The position numbers were made by a program, and so were the translations under genes. From Desulfurococcales archaeon (GTDB taxonomy: Archaea > Thermoproteota > Thermoprotei_A > Sulfolobales > Ignisphaeraceae): DNA of 12,249 nt. The notes under the pieces were generated by a model, which ran no database searches, was not told where the DNA came from, and worked only from the letters and a program-made list of their open reading frames with translations. How positions within the stretch are numbered: the stretch's first letter is position 1; the number at the start of each line of letters is the position of its first letter. Below are positions 1-6,083 of the stretch, piece by piece. The DNA lies in contig JAMOOB010000153.1 in NCBI GenBank assembly GCA_027066265.1, forward strand, positions 1-12,249, in the 5' to 3' direction.

Positions 1-75
1 ACCGTAGGTCTCAAGAAGAGGCTAGAGCTAGTCAAGGTAGCTCAAGAGAAAGGCTTTAAGGTAGCGAATCCGTGA
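1..75 (+). CDS. rpl32e: Ribosomal protein L32e, C-terminal fragment
   Basis: The first 24 codons are open in frame 1 and end at TGA 73-75. The visible residues run from TVGLKKR to the terminal VANP, a basic, helical end of the kind that closes archaeal L32e (eL32), a protein of the large ribosomal subunit. The start lies outside the window, so no domain can be checked. Identification rests on this short tail plus position: in archaeal spc-type operons L32e sits directly before L19e, which follows here after a 19-base gap. It is probably cotranscribed with the ribosomal genes downstream. Confidence 0.75.
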   Translation, partial: TVGLKKRLELVKVAQEKGFKVANP

Positions 76-94
76 TGCGTGGAGGTAGGTAGCG

Positions 95-553
95 ATGGAT
101 CTAAGCTACCAGAGACGCTTGGCTGCAGAAGTGCTAGGCGTAGGAGAGACGAGGATCAGATTTCGACCAGATGCATTGGATAGGATTGCGAACGCTGTTA
201 CTAAGGAAGATATCAGGAGGTTGATCAAGGAAGGGTTGATATACGTCGAGCCAGAGCATAGCAATAGCCGTGGTAGATGGAGGTTTCTCCACGAACAGCG
301 CAGGAAGGGACGTAGAAGGGGTCCAGGTAGAAGGAAGGGATCCAAGGGTGCTAGACAAGGTAAGAAGGAGGTATGGGTTAACAAGATCAGGAAGCTACGT
401 GCTTTCCTAAGGTGGCTTAGGGATCACGGCATCATCGATAGGAAGACGTACCGTAAGCTGTACATGATGGCTAAGGGAGGAGCGTTCGATAGCTTGGCTT
501 CGTTGAAGAGATACATGAAAGACCATGGTCTCCTACCTCCAGACTACCCGTAG
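95..553 (+). CDS. rpl19e: 50S ribosomal protein L19e
   Basis: This encodes a 152-aa protein of the large ribosomal subunit (eL19), matching the usual archaeal length of about 150 aa. It begins MDLSYQRRLAAEVLGVG, contains the family segment around DALDRIANAVTKEDIRRLIKEG (residues about 27-48), and then a very basic stretch (residues about 66-92, rich in R, K and G) that in this family reaches into rRNA. The C-terminal half is helical with an RKLYMMAKGGAF segment. The ATG at 95 is supported by a strong Shine-Dalgarno GGAGGT at 81-86. It lies between L32e and L18 as in other crenarchaeal ribosomal operons. Confidence 0.96.
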   Translation: MDLSYQRRLAAEVLGVGETRIRFRPDALDRIANAVTKEDIRRLIKEGLIYVEPEHSNSRGRWRFLHEQRRKGRRRGPGRRKGSKGARQGKKEVWVNKIRKLRAFLRWLRDHGIIDRKTYRKLYMMAKGGAFDSLASLKRYMKDHGLLPPDYP

Positions 554-571
554 CGATGTAGGTGTCGAGCC

Positions 572-1237
572 ATGGCGCACGGACCCAAGTACAAGGTTCC
601 TCGTAGAAGGAGACGTGAAGGTAAGACAAACTACCACGTTAGGTACAAGATGATCAGAACCAAGAGAATCAGGGTCGTTGTTAGGAAGACTAACAAGTAC
701 ATAATCGTGCAGTTCGTGTACCCAACACCGATAGGAGACTACACGCTTGCAGCTGCACATAGTCGTGAACTCGTCAAGTACTTCGGATGGAAGGCTGGCA
801 CCAAGAACACTCCAGCTGCATACCTAACGGGATTGCTCGCTGGTCTACGCGCTAAGAAGCTAGGTATCGAGGAAGCCATACCCGACATAGGTCTTCACAG
901 ACCAACGAGAGGAGCAAAAGTCTTTGCCGCGATCAAGGGAGTAATCGATGCAGGTATAAAGGTTCCGTGTTCTGAGGAAGTCATTCCGAGCGAAGATAGA
1001 ATCCGTGGTGAGACGATAGCTAAGTACGCAGAGATGCTTGCGGAGCAGGATCCGGAGAAGTTTAGGAGGCAGTTCTCGCTACTCTTACGCAATGGATTCG
1101 ATCCACGCGAGCTTCCCAAGCATTTCGAAGAAGTTAAGAACCGTATACTAGAGGTCTACAACCAGGTTCCCGAGGTTCCAGTAGTTAAGGAGGTGATGCA
1201 GGAGATTGCATCCATCGCGAGCGGAGGAGGTGCATAG
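572..1237 (+). CDS. rpl18: 50S ribosomal protein L18 (uL18)
   Basis: This 221-aa protein is archaeal uL18, which binds 5S rRNA in the central protuberance. It starts MAHGPKYKVPRRRRREGKTNY, the archaeal/eukaryotic L18/L5 N-terminus, and continues with the conserved TNYHVRYKMI and GLLAGLRAKKLGIEEAIPDIGLHRPTRGAKVFAAIKGVIDAG segments. The last 70 or so residues form a charged helical tail ending in SGGGA. In my recollection crenarchaeal L18 is closer to 195-205 aa, so the tail is slightly long. A GGTG motif near 561 precedes the ATG at 572. Its 3' end carries the ribosome-binding site of rps5, and the stop is only two bases before the rps5 start. Confidence 0.96.
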   Translation: MAHGPKYKVPRRRRREGKTNYHVRYKMIRTKRIRVVVRKTNKYIIVQFVYPTPIGDYTLAAAHSRELVKYFGWKAGTKNTPAAYLTGLLAGLRAKKLGIEEAIPDIGLHRPTRGAKVFAAIKGVIDAGIKVPCSEEVIPSEDRIRGETIAKYAEMLAEQDPEKFRRQFSLLLRNGFDPRELPKHFEEVKNRILEVYNQVPEVPVVKEVMQEIASIASGGGA

Positions 1238-1239
1238 CC

Positions 1240-1872
1240 ATGAGTTTCCGTAGTCAGCTCTCTGAATGGGTTCCCAGAACGCGTCTCGGTAGGTTGGTGA
1301 AGGAAGGCAAGATAACGTCGATAGACCAGATCTTCGCAAACAACTTACTGATAAAGGAGCCCGAGATCGTTGACTACCTCCTACCGGATCTCAAGCACGA
1401 GATCCTCGATATCACGCTCGTACAGAAGATGACTGACGCTGGAAGGGTTTCGAGATTCAGGGTACTAGTCGTGGTAGGGAATGGTGATGGATACGTAGGT
1501 CTAGGTCTCGGCAAGGCAAGACAGCTAAGGGTAGCGATAGAGAAGGCTCTCGTAGATGCAAAGCTCAACATAATACCTGTTCGAAGAGGTTGCGGAAGCT
1601 GGGAGTGTAGATGCAACGAACCGCACTCCGTACCGTTCAAGGTTAGAGGGAAGTCGGGTAGCGTTGAGGTAGAGCTTCGACCAGCACCGCTAGGAACGGG
1701 TCTCGTAGCAGGAGATGTTGCTAAAGCTGTGCTGAGGATGGCTGGAATCCGCGATGTTTGGACGTGGACTCGTGGCGAGACCCGTACCACCATAAACTTC
1801 GCGAAAGCTGTATTCGAAGCGCTTAGGAACACGAATAGATTCGTAACACCGTACGACTGGACGAAGACGTAG
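1240..1872 (+). CDS. rps5: 30S ribosomal protein S5 (uS5)
   Basis: This 210-aa protein is uS5 of the small subunit, which shapes the mRNA entry channel and takes part in decoding accuracy. The N-terminal double-stranded RNA-binding fold is seen at SRFRVLVVVGNGDGYVGLGLGKA (residues about 67-90). It is followed by the archaeal RRGCGSWECRCNEPHSVPFKVRGKSGSV block, and then by the C-terminal fold with RPAPLGTGLVAGDVAKAVLRMAGIRDVWTWTRG. Crenarchaeal S5 proteins share the Cys-containing block. The ATG at 1240 is preceded by GGAGGAGGTG inside the end of rpl18, indicating translational coupling. The length is normal for archaea. Confidence 0.97.
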   Translation: MSFRSQLSEWVPRTRLGRLVKEGKITSIDQIFANNLLIKEPEIVDYLLPDLKHEILDITLVQKMTDAGRVSRFRVLVVVGNGDGYVGLGLGKARQLRVAIEKALVDAKLNIIPVRRGCGSWECRCNEPHSVPFKVRGKSGSVEVELRPAPLGTGLVAGDVAKAVLRMAGIRDVWTWTRGETRTTINFAKAVFEALRNTNRFVTPYDWTKT

Positions 1873-1884
1873 CGGTGGAGTACG

Positions 1885-2361
1885 ATGGTTGTGTACGCGA
1901 TTATAAGAATTCGAGGGATTCCCGATACGCCTTACGATATCGAGTACACGCTTAGGTTGCTAAGACTCGTTAGGAAGTTCCACTGCGTCCTGTACCCCGA
2001 TACACCTTCGATAAGAGGTATGCTGGCGAAGGTCAAGGATTGGGTTACGTGGGGCGAAATCGATAGACCGACCTTGATAGAGCTACTTAGGAAGAGAGGT
2101 CGTGTTGTTGGAAACAAGCCTCTGACGGACGAGTACGTTAAGCAGAAGCTGGGACTCTCGTCGATCGAAGAGCTTGCCGACAAGATCCTTAGGGAAGAGA
2201 TACTGTTCCACAAGCTCGAGAAGTACGGCATTAAGCCAGTGTTCCGATTACATCCACCACGTGGAGGATTTAGGAAGAGTACTAAGAAGCCTTACGGAGC
2301 CGGTGGTGAGCTAGGTTATCGAGGTATTGCGATAAACGAATTGTTGAGGAGGATGATCTAG
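1885..2361 (+). CDS. rpl30: 50S ribosomal protein L30 (uL30)
   Basis: This 158-aa protein is the archaeal/eukaryotic-type uL30 (L7-like, longer than the 60-aa bacterial form). The N-terminus VYAIIRIRGIPDTPYDIEYTLRLLRL is the conserved L30 ferredoxin-like fold. Next are HCVLYPDTPSIRGMLAKVKDWVTWGEI and a C-terminal extension with FRLHPPRGGFRKSTKKPYGAGGELGYRG, an archaeal hallmark that contacts rRNA. The ATG at 1885 follows the Shine-Dalgarno GGTGGAG at 1874-1880, directly after the rps5 stop. The next gene, rpl15, starts two bases after its stop, so the pair is likely coupled. Confidence 0.97.
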   Translation: MVVYAIIRIRGIPDTPYDIEYTLRLLRLVRKFHCVLYPDTPSIRGMLAKVKDWVTWGEIDRPTLIELLRKRGRVVGNKPLTDEYVKQKLGLSSIEELADKILREEILFHKLEKYGIKPVFRLHPPRGGFRKSTKKPYGAGGELGYRGIAINELLRRMI

Positions 2362-2362
2362 G

Positions 2363-2818
2363 ATGGTAGTTCGTAGAGAGAAGAAGAGTCGTAAAATGCA
2401 TGGCTATCGAAATCGTGGATGGGGTAACGTTGGTCAGCATAGGAGAGCTGGATCGCGTGGTGGTGTAGGAGCTGCTGGTATGCATAAGCATAGATGGTCG
2501 TGGGTAATCAAGTACTTCCCAGATTGGTTCGGTAAGAGAGGATTCACACCTAGAGGACCTGAGCACACGCCGATAGTTACTACGATAAACGTGGGTAGAT
2601 TAAACGAGATCGTTGAAGAGATGGTTAGGAAGGGAGAAGCCGTTAAGGAAGGCAACCTAATAGTTGTCGACACTACCAAGATGGGGATCGCTAAGGTTCT
2701 AGGAGAGGGCGAGATTAGATATCCGATAAAGCTCATCGCTTACAACGTAAGCAAGCGTGCTAAGGAAAAGATAGAGAAGGCTGGTGGAGTCGTCGTTCTC
2801 GTAGGTAAGCAACCGTAG
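2363..2818 (+). CDS. rpl15: 50S ribosomal protein L15 (uL15)
   Basis: This 151-aa protein is uL15, a large-subunit assembly protein. The N-terminal part is the typical extended Gly/Arg/His-rich tail (RKMHGYRNRGWGNVGQHRRAGSRGGVGAAGMHKHRW), which winds through 23S rRNA. The globular part includes TTINVGRLNEIVEEMVRKGEA and ends in KAGGVVVLVG. The length agrees with archaeal L15 (about 145-155 aa). GAGGAGG at 2346-2352 serves as the ribosome-binding site for the ATG at 2363. It is the last gene of the ribosomal run, and a T-rich tract follows about 40 bases after the stop. Confidence 0.97.
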   Translation: MVVRREKKSRKMHGYRNRGWGNVGQHRRAGSRGGVGAAGMHKHRWSWVIKYFPDWFGKRGFTPRGPEHTPIVTTINVGRLNEIVEEMVRKGEAVKEGNLIVVDTTKMGIAKVLGEGEIRYPIKLIAYNVSKRAKEKIEKAGGVVVLVGKQP

Positions 2819-2857
2819 ATTGCTGCTAGCTAATGCTTCCGCATCGATTCGCGAAGA

Positions 2858-2869
2858 TCTTTTTCTTTT
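2858..2869 (+). terminator. T-rich transcription terminator after the ribosomal operon
   Basis: The tract reads TCTTTTTCTTTT about 40 bases after the rpl15 stop. Archaeal RNA polymerase commonly terminates at such oligo-T runs without a required hairpin. No convincing stem precedes it. Its position between rpl15 and the secY promoter supports the call, but readthrough into secY cannot be excluded. Confidence 0.5.
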
Positions 2870-2871
2870 AA

Positions 2872-2887
2872 CGAAAGTGCTTTTAAC
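2872..2887 (+). promoter_or_regulatory. secY promoter (BRE plus TATA box)
   Basis: CTTTTAAC at 2880-2887 fits the archaeal TATA box, and the purine-rich CGAAAGTG at 2872-2879 just upstream fits a TFB recognition element. Transcription would start roughly at 2910, giving a leader of about 15 bases to the TTG at 2926. An identical octamer CTTTTAAC occurs at 2865-2872 without a purine-rich element before it. Confidence 0.5.
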
Positions 2888-2925
2888 CCATGCGATTCTC
2901 CTCCATATAGCTTAGGTGTCTATGG

Positions 2926-4320
2926 TTGGGAGTGCTCGATGCCTTAGCTAAGCTAGGGTTGATGATACCTTCGACGCCACGTCCCGTGCGCAGACCTTCG
3001 CTAGGTAGGAGACTGATGTTTACAGCGCTAGCAGCCGTAGCATTCGTTATGATGAGCTCTACGTGGCTCTATGGAATAGATCATCCTCCTAGGCTCCCTG
3101 GCGTGTCTCCGATAGTAAACGTAGTTCTTGCAATGAGAGGTGGAACACTTGCACAGCTAGGTATAGGACCCATAGTAACGGCTGGTCTGATTCTGCAGAT
3201 TCTCGTTGGTGCGAAATTCGTTAAGCTCGATCTTTCGAAACCCGAGGATAGAAAGAAGTTCACGTTAGCGTCCAAAGGTCTAGCCATAATCTTTGCATTC
3301 GTTGAAGCCGCGGGATTCGTATTCAGCGGTGTGTACTGGGATGTACCTACACTCGTACCGCTATGGCTCAAGCTGGTCGTAATGGTTCAGCTCGTGTGGG
3401 GCGCGATAGTTATAATAATGCTCGACGAAGCTATCCAGAAGGGATGGGGGCTAGGAAGCGGTGTTAGCCTATTCATTCTGCTAGGAGTAGCGCAAGCGTT
3501 CTTCACCGATCTCTTCTCGCACATAGAAACACCATCGCCGGTAGCACCGCAGCACGTAGAGGTCTGGGGATTGATACCTTACATCATCTGGTCGTTGAGT
3601 AATGGAAACTTCGACTTCGGGTATGTATTCGTAGGTAGGATGCTATTGCGGTACCCAACGCTCTTAGGATTCATCGTGACGATAGTGCTGATCTGTATAC
3701 TCGTCTACCTAACGATTACTCGTATCTACATCCCGATAACGAGCCCGAGGCTTAGAGGTATACGTACAAGGATACCGCTACAGCTACTCTACGTAACGAA
3801 CATACCCGTTCTACTGACAGGAATCCTACTATCCGATATCAATCTCTTTGCATCTCTCATAGAAGGAATTACGCATACGGGCATAGCTTCGACTATACGA
3901 AGGTATCTCTATCCTCCGACGATCTACGACTTCATGTACGACCCTGTACGCGCATTGATATACTCAGCGATCTTCCTAACGCTTAGCATAGGTTTCGGAT
4001 TGATTTGGATCGAGATAGCGGGTCTAAACCCAGAAGCACAGGCAGAGAACCTCATCAAGGCTGGTCTCGAGATTCCAGGAATGAGGAGGAACCCCAAGGT
4101 ATTGGCAAGCTACTTAGCTAGGTACATATACCCGCTAACAGTATTCAGCTCGATAGCTGTGGCAGTCATAGCGTTGGTGGGAGACATCTTCGGAACCTAT
4201 GGAACGGGTACGGGTCTCCTGCTAGCCGTAGGCATACTATACAACTACTATCAGCTGCTGGTGTACGAGCGTAGCCTAGAGATGTATCCAGCGCTAAAGA
4301 AGATCCTTGGTGAGTACTAG
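2926..4320 (+). CDS. secY: Protein translocase subunit SecY (Sec61 alpha)
   Basis: This encodes a 464-aa polytopic membrane protein, the pore subunit of the Sec translocon. It starts with the amphipathic MGVLDALAKLGLMIPSTPRP helix and shows the archaeal TM1 and plug region (GIDHPPRLPGVSPIVNVVLAMRGGTLAQLGIGPIVTAGLILQIL). About ten hydrophobic segments follow, with cytoplasmic loops such as ITSPRLRGIRTRIPLQLLYVTNIPVLL (residues about 280-305) and the GLEIPGMRRNPKVLASYLARYI loop before the last helices. The length matches archaeal SecY (about 450-470 aa). The start is TTG 2926: the frame is closed by a TAG at 2908-2910, and the ATG at 2922 is in another frame. GTG 2932 is an alternative. It leads a small operon with the EMC3-like gene. 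Confidence 0.97.
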   Translation: MGVLDALAKLGLMIPSTPRPVRRPSLGRRLMFTALAAVAFVMMSSTWLYGIDHPPRLPGVSPIVNVVLAMRGGTLAQLGIGPIVTAGLILQILVGAKFVKLDLSKPEDRKKFTLASKGLAIIFAFVEAAGFVFSGVYWDVPTLVPLWLKLVVMVQLVWGAIVIIMLDEAIQKGWGLGSGVSLFILLGVAQAFFTDLFSHIETPSPVAPQHVEVWGLIPYIIWSLSNGNFDFGYVFVGRMLLRYPTLLGFIVTIVLICILVYLTITRIYIPITSPRLRGIRTRIPLQLLYVTNIPVLLTGILLSDINLFASLIEGITHTGIASTIRRYLYPPTIYDFMYDPVRALIYSAIFLTLSIGFGLIWIEIAGLNPEAQAENLIKAGLEIPGMRRNPKVLASYLARYIYPLTVFSSIAVAVIALVGDIFGTYGTGTGLLLAVGILYNYYQLLVYERSLEMYPALKKILGEY

Positions 4321-4321
4321 C

Positions 4322-4813
4322 GTGGCTCTCTTCAAACTCGTGGCTATCGCATCCATCGCCATAGGTTTTCTGTTCAACTACGTTGCCCTACTATTAATCC
4401 CAAGGATTTTGCAGAGGTTTAGGATTGCTGAAGAAAGTCGAGTCGTTGAGAAGATCGTTAAGAAAGCTGGAGTAAGTAGCAAGAAGATGGCTATAGCGAT
4501 GAAGAGAGTTCGCAAGCTTAGAAGCAACGTTATGAAGGCGAACATGGTGCAGATGTTCTTACCCTTAGCAACGTTCTTGCTAGCAGTTATGATATCCTAC
4601 GTAGTGTCGAACGCGATACTTGAACAATACGGAGTAAGAATGGCTGAACCAGCAGTATTCATGAAGGGTGTATGCATAGGTCCCGTACCCGTCGAGATTC
4701 CGTACAGCGAATCGATCTGCACAACCTACATCGTATGGATACAGTTCCTCGTATTCCTACTCTTCTCTCCGTGGTACGGATACCTTATCCGTCGAACGCT
4801 CGAACGAAGTTGA
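4322..4813 (+). CDS. EMC3/TMCO1-like (DUF106) membrane insertase, Oxa1/YidC superfamily
   Basis: This 163-aa membrane protein has the layout of archaeal DUF106 (Ylp1) proteins: a first TM helix at residues about 3-26 (VAIASIAIGFLFNYVALLLIP), a basic helical hairpin at about 28-72 (EESRVVEKIVKKAGVSSKKMAIAMKRVRKLRSNVMKANMVQMFLP overlaps its end), and TM helices at about 75-98 and 133-152. These proteins are related to YidC, Oxa1, Get1 and EMC3 and are thought to insert membrane proteins. The neighbouring secY fits that role. I chose GTG 4322, one base after the secY stop, with GGTGA at 4309-4313 as ribosome-binding site. TTG 4307 or GTG 4310, overlapping secY, are possible alternatives. The family assignment is from topology and synteny. 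Confidence 0.85.
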   Translation: MALFKLVAIASIAIGFLFNYVALLLIPRILQRFRIAEESRVVEKIVKKAGVSSKKMAIAMKRVRKLRSNVMKANMVQMFLPLATFLLAVMISYVVSNAILEQYGVRMAEPAVFMKGVCIGPVPVEIPYSESICTTYIVWIQFLVFLLFSPWYGYLIRRTLERS

Positions 4814-4823
4814 AAACTTTTAG
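4813..4823 (+). promoter_or_regulatory. Probable rpl34e promoter (TATA box)
   Basis: AAAA followed by CTTTTAG at 4817-4823 resembles the A-rich upstream element and TATA box in front of secY and rpl14e. Initiation would fall near 4846, giving a leader of only about 10 bases before the ATG at 4856. A GGAG at 4841-4844 would serve as ribosome-binding site only on transcripts arriving from upstream. Confidence 0.4.
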
Positions 4824-4855
4824 CTCCCATCGCACCTCGTGGAGTGGGTTGGACT

Positions 4856-5146
4856 ATGGTTAGACCAATGTATAGATCGAGATCGTTGAAGCGAGTCGTT
4901 AGAAGAACGCCAGGAGGAAGGGTTGTGATACACTACGAACGACGTAAGAATACGCCGATGAGATGCGGTAGATGCGGTGCAATACTCAGTGGAGTACCCA
5001 TCAAGGATCGCGAACGTAGGAAGCTGCCGAAGAGCATGAAGAGACCCGAACGAATGTTTGGAGGAGTGCTCTGTCCGCGGTGCCTAAGAGAAGTGTTGAA
5101 GGAAGTGGTGAGGTCTTCGATTGTCGGTGGTTCAACATCGACGTAA
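4856..5146 (+). CDS. rpl34e: 50S ribosomal protein L34e
   Basis: This 96-aa protein of the large subunit (eL34) starts MVRPMYRSRSLKRVVRRTPGGRVVIHYERRK, which is the typical N-terminus of the family and the reason for choosing ATG 4856 over the in-frame GTG at 4844. Two CxxC pairs (C37/C40 and C73/C76) form the expected zinc-binding site, separated by the basic loop KDRERRKLPKSMKRPERMFGG. The 3' end overlaps the start of the cytidylate kinase gene in another frame, which suggests coupled translation. The order EMC3-like, L34e, Cmk, L14e, Cbf5 is a known conserved archaeal string. Confidence 0.95.
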   Translation: MVRPMYRSRSLKRVVRRTPGGRVVIHYERRKNTPMRCGRCGAILSGVPIKDRERRKLPKSMKRPERMFGGVLCPRCLREVLKEVVRSSIVGGSTST

Positions 5147-5693
5147 TCTCGTTATAGTGGTTAGCGGGCCGCCGGGTAGCGGTAAGACTACCGTAGCCAA
5201 GATGTTGGCGGAGAGACTAGGGCTTCGATACGTTTCGATAGGACAGCTCTTTAGAGCTATCGCTCGCGAGAGAGGTATGTCGCTCGAAGAACTTTCAAGG
5301 CTTGCCGAACGTGATCCATCGATAGATTTCGAGTTGGATAGGAGAGCGCGAGAAGAAGCTGCTAAGGGATCCGTAGTGATAGATGGACACATCACGGCAT
5401 GGATAGCACGCGATCTAGCCGATCTCTGCGTCTGTATCGTAGCGCCTTTCGATGTTAGGGTTCGAAGGATTGCAGAGCGCGAAGGCAGACCACTTGAAGA
5501 GATTGAGCGAGAAACACGTGTAAGGGAGGAAACGGAGGCTAGACGATTCATGAAGTACTACGGAATCGATGTGAAGGATTATAGCATCTTCGATATAGTT
5601 GTAAACAGCGCTTTCTATCGTCCCGAAGAAATCGTTGAAATCGTTCTAAGAGCACTAGAACTCAAGCTTGGTAGAAGCTCTGCGAATCGATGA
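5121..5693 (+). CDS. cmk: Cytidylate kinase (archaeal short type)
   Basis: This protein of about 190 aa phosphorylates CMP/dCMP to the diphosphate with ATP in the cytoplasm. The P-loop GPPGSGKTT is at residues 16-24. It is followed by the NMP-binding region (YVSIGQLFRAIARERGMSLEELSRL), the IDGHITAWIARDLADLCVCIVAPFDVRVRRIAEREG core and a lid rich in Arg/Glu (EIERETRVREETEARRFMKYYGID), with YSIFDIVVNSAFY near the end. The length fits archaeal Cmk (about 180-190 aa). The start is uncertain: TTG 5121 has GGTGAGG at 5107-5113 at good spacing, while GTG 5127 is the alternative. Either way it overlaps rpl34e by 20-26 bases. Confidence 0.92.
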   Translation: MSVVQHRRNLVIVVSGPPGSGKTTVAKMLAERLGLRYVSIGQLFRAIARERGMSLEELSRLAERDPSIDFELDRRAREEAAKGSVVIDGHITAWIARDLADLCVCIVAPFDVRVRRIAEREGRPLEEIERETRVREETEARRFMKYYGIDVKDYSIFDIVVNSAFYRPEEIVEIVLRALELKLGRSSANR

Positions 5694-5695
5694 AC

Positions 5696-5703
5696 GTTTT
5701 AAG
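5696..5703 (+). promoter_or_regulatory. Probable rpl14e promoter (TATA box)
   Basis: GTTTTAAG lies three bases after the cmk stop and about 40 bases before the rpl14e start. A transcript starting near 5725 would have a leader of about 14 bases that still includes the GGTG ribosome-binding motif at 5729-5732. The distances fit a standard archaeal promoter. Confidence 0.5.
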
Positions 5704-5738
5704 CCCGAGGTCAGCAACCCCTCGTCTAGGTGCGGTGT

Positions 5739-6047
5739 ATGCCCGCCATAGAGATTGGTAGGATATGCGTTAAGATAGCTGGCAGAGAAGCTGGTAGGAA
5801 ATGCGTAATCGTGGATATAATCGACGAGAACTTCGTACTCGTAACAGGTCCAAAACAGTTGACTGGGGTAAAGAGGAGGCGTTGCAACATAAACCATCTA
5901 GAACCCCTCGATAAGAAGATCGATATCCCGAAAGGAGCTAGCGATGAGGAAGTACTTAAAGCACTCGAACAAGCAGGTTTGATAGACTTCATGAAGGAAC
6001 GCGTCAAGATAAAGACTACTCCGTTAATATTCGTCAAGAAGGCTTAG
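5739..6047 (+). CDS. rpl14e: 50S ribosomal protein L14e
   Basis: This 102-aa protein of the large subunit (eL14) begins MPAIEIGRICVKIAGREAGRKCVIVDIIDENFVLVTGPKQLTGVKRRRCNINHLEPL, an SH3-like KOW-type fold characteristic of archaeal L14e. A helical, charged C-terminal part ends in PLIFVKKA. I start it at ATG 5739, since family members begin MPAIE..., with GGTG at 5729-5732 as ribosome-binding site. An in-frame GTG at 5730 would add three residues. It lies between cmk and cbf5, the normal archaeal position, and the 36-base gap to cbf5 suggests cotranscription. Confidence 0.95.
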   Translation: MPAIEIGRICVKIAGREAGRKCVIVDIIDENFVLVTGPKQLTGVKRRRCNINHLEPLDKKIDIPKGASDEEVLKALEQAGLIDFMKERVKIKTTPLIFVKKA

Positions 6048-6083
6048 ACCTAGCTCTCTTCTTTACTACCTGGGTGAACGATT

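Noticed and set aside
1374..1832. 152-aa minus-strand open frame opposite rps5
   Set aside because: It lies entirely inside a clear rps5 gene, has Ser/Pro-rich composition typical of antisense frames and matches no family I know.
2865..2872. First CTTTTAAC copy as a second secY promoter
   Set aside because: It overlaps the T-rich terminator tract and lacks a purine-rich element upstream; the copy at 2880 is better placed. Kept only as a note.
3049..3056. ATGATGA in secY as a box C of another sRNA
   Set aside because: No CTGA box at the right distance and no C'/D pair follow; it is ordinary coding sequence.
4672..4863. 63-aa open frame overlapping the end of the EMC3-like gene
   Set aside because: It is a shifted frame of a well-supported membrane protein gene with no ribosome-binding site or recognisable features.
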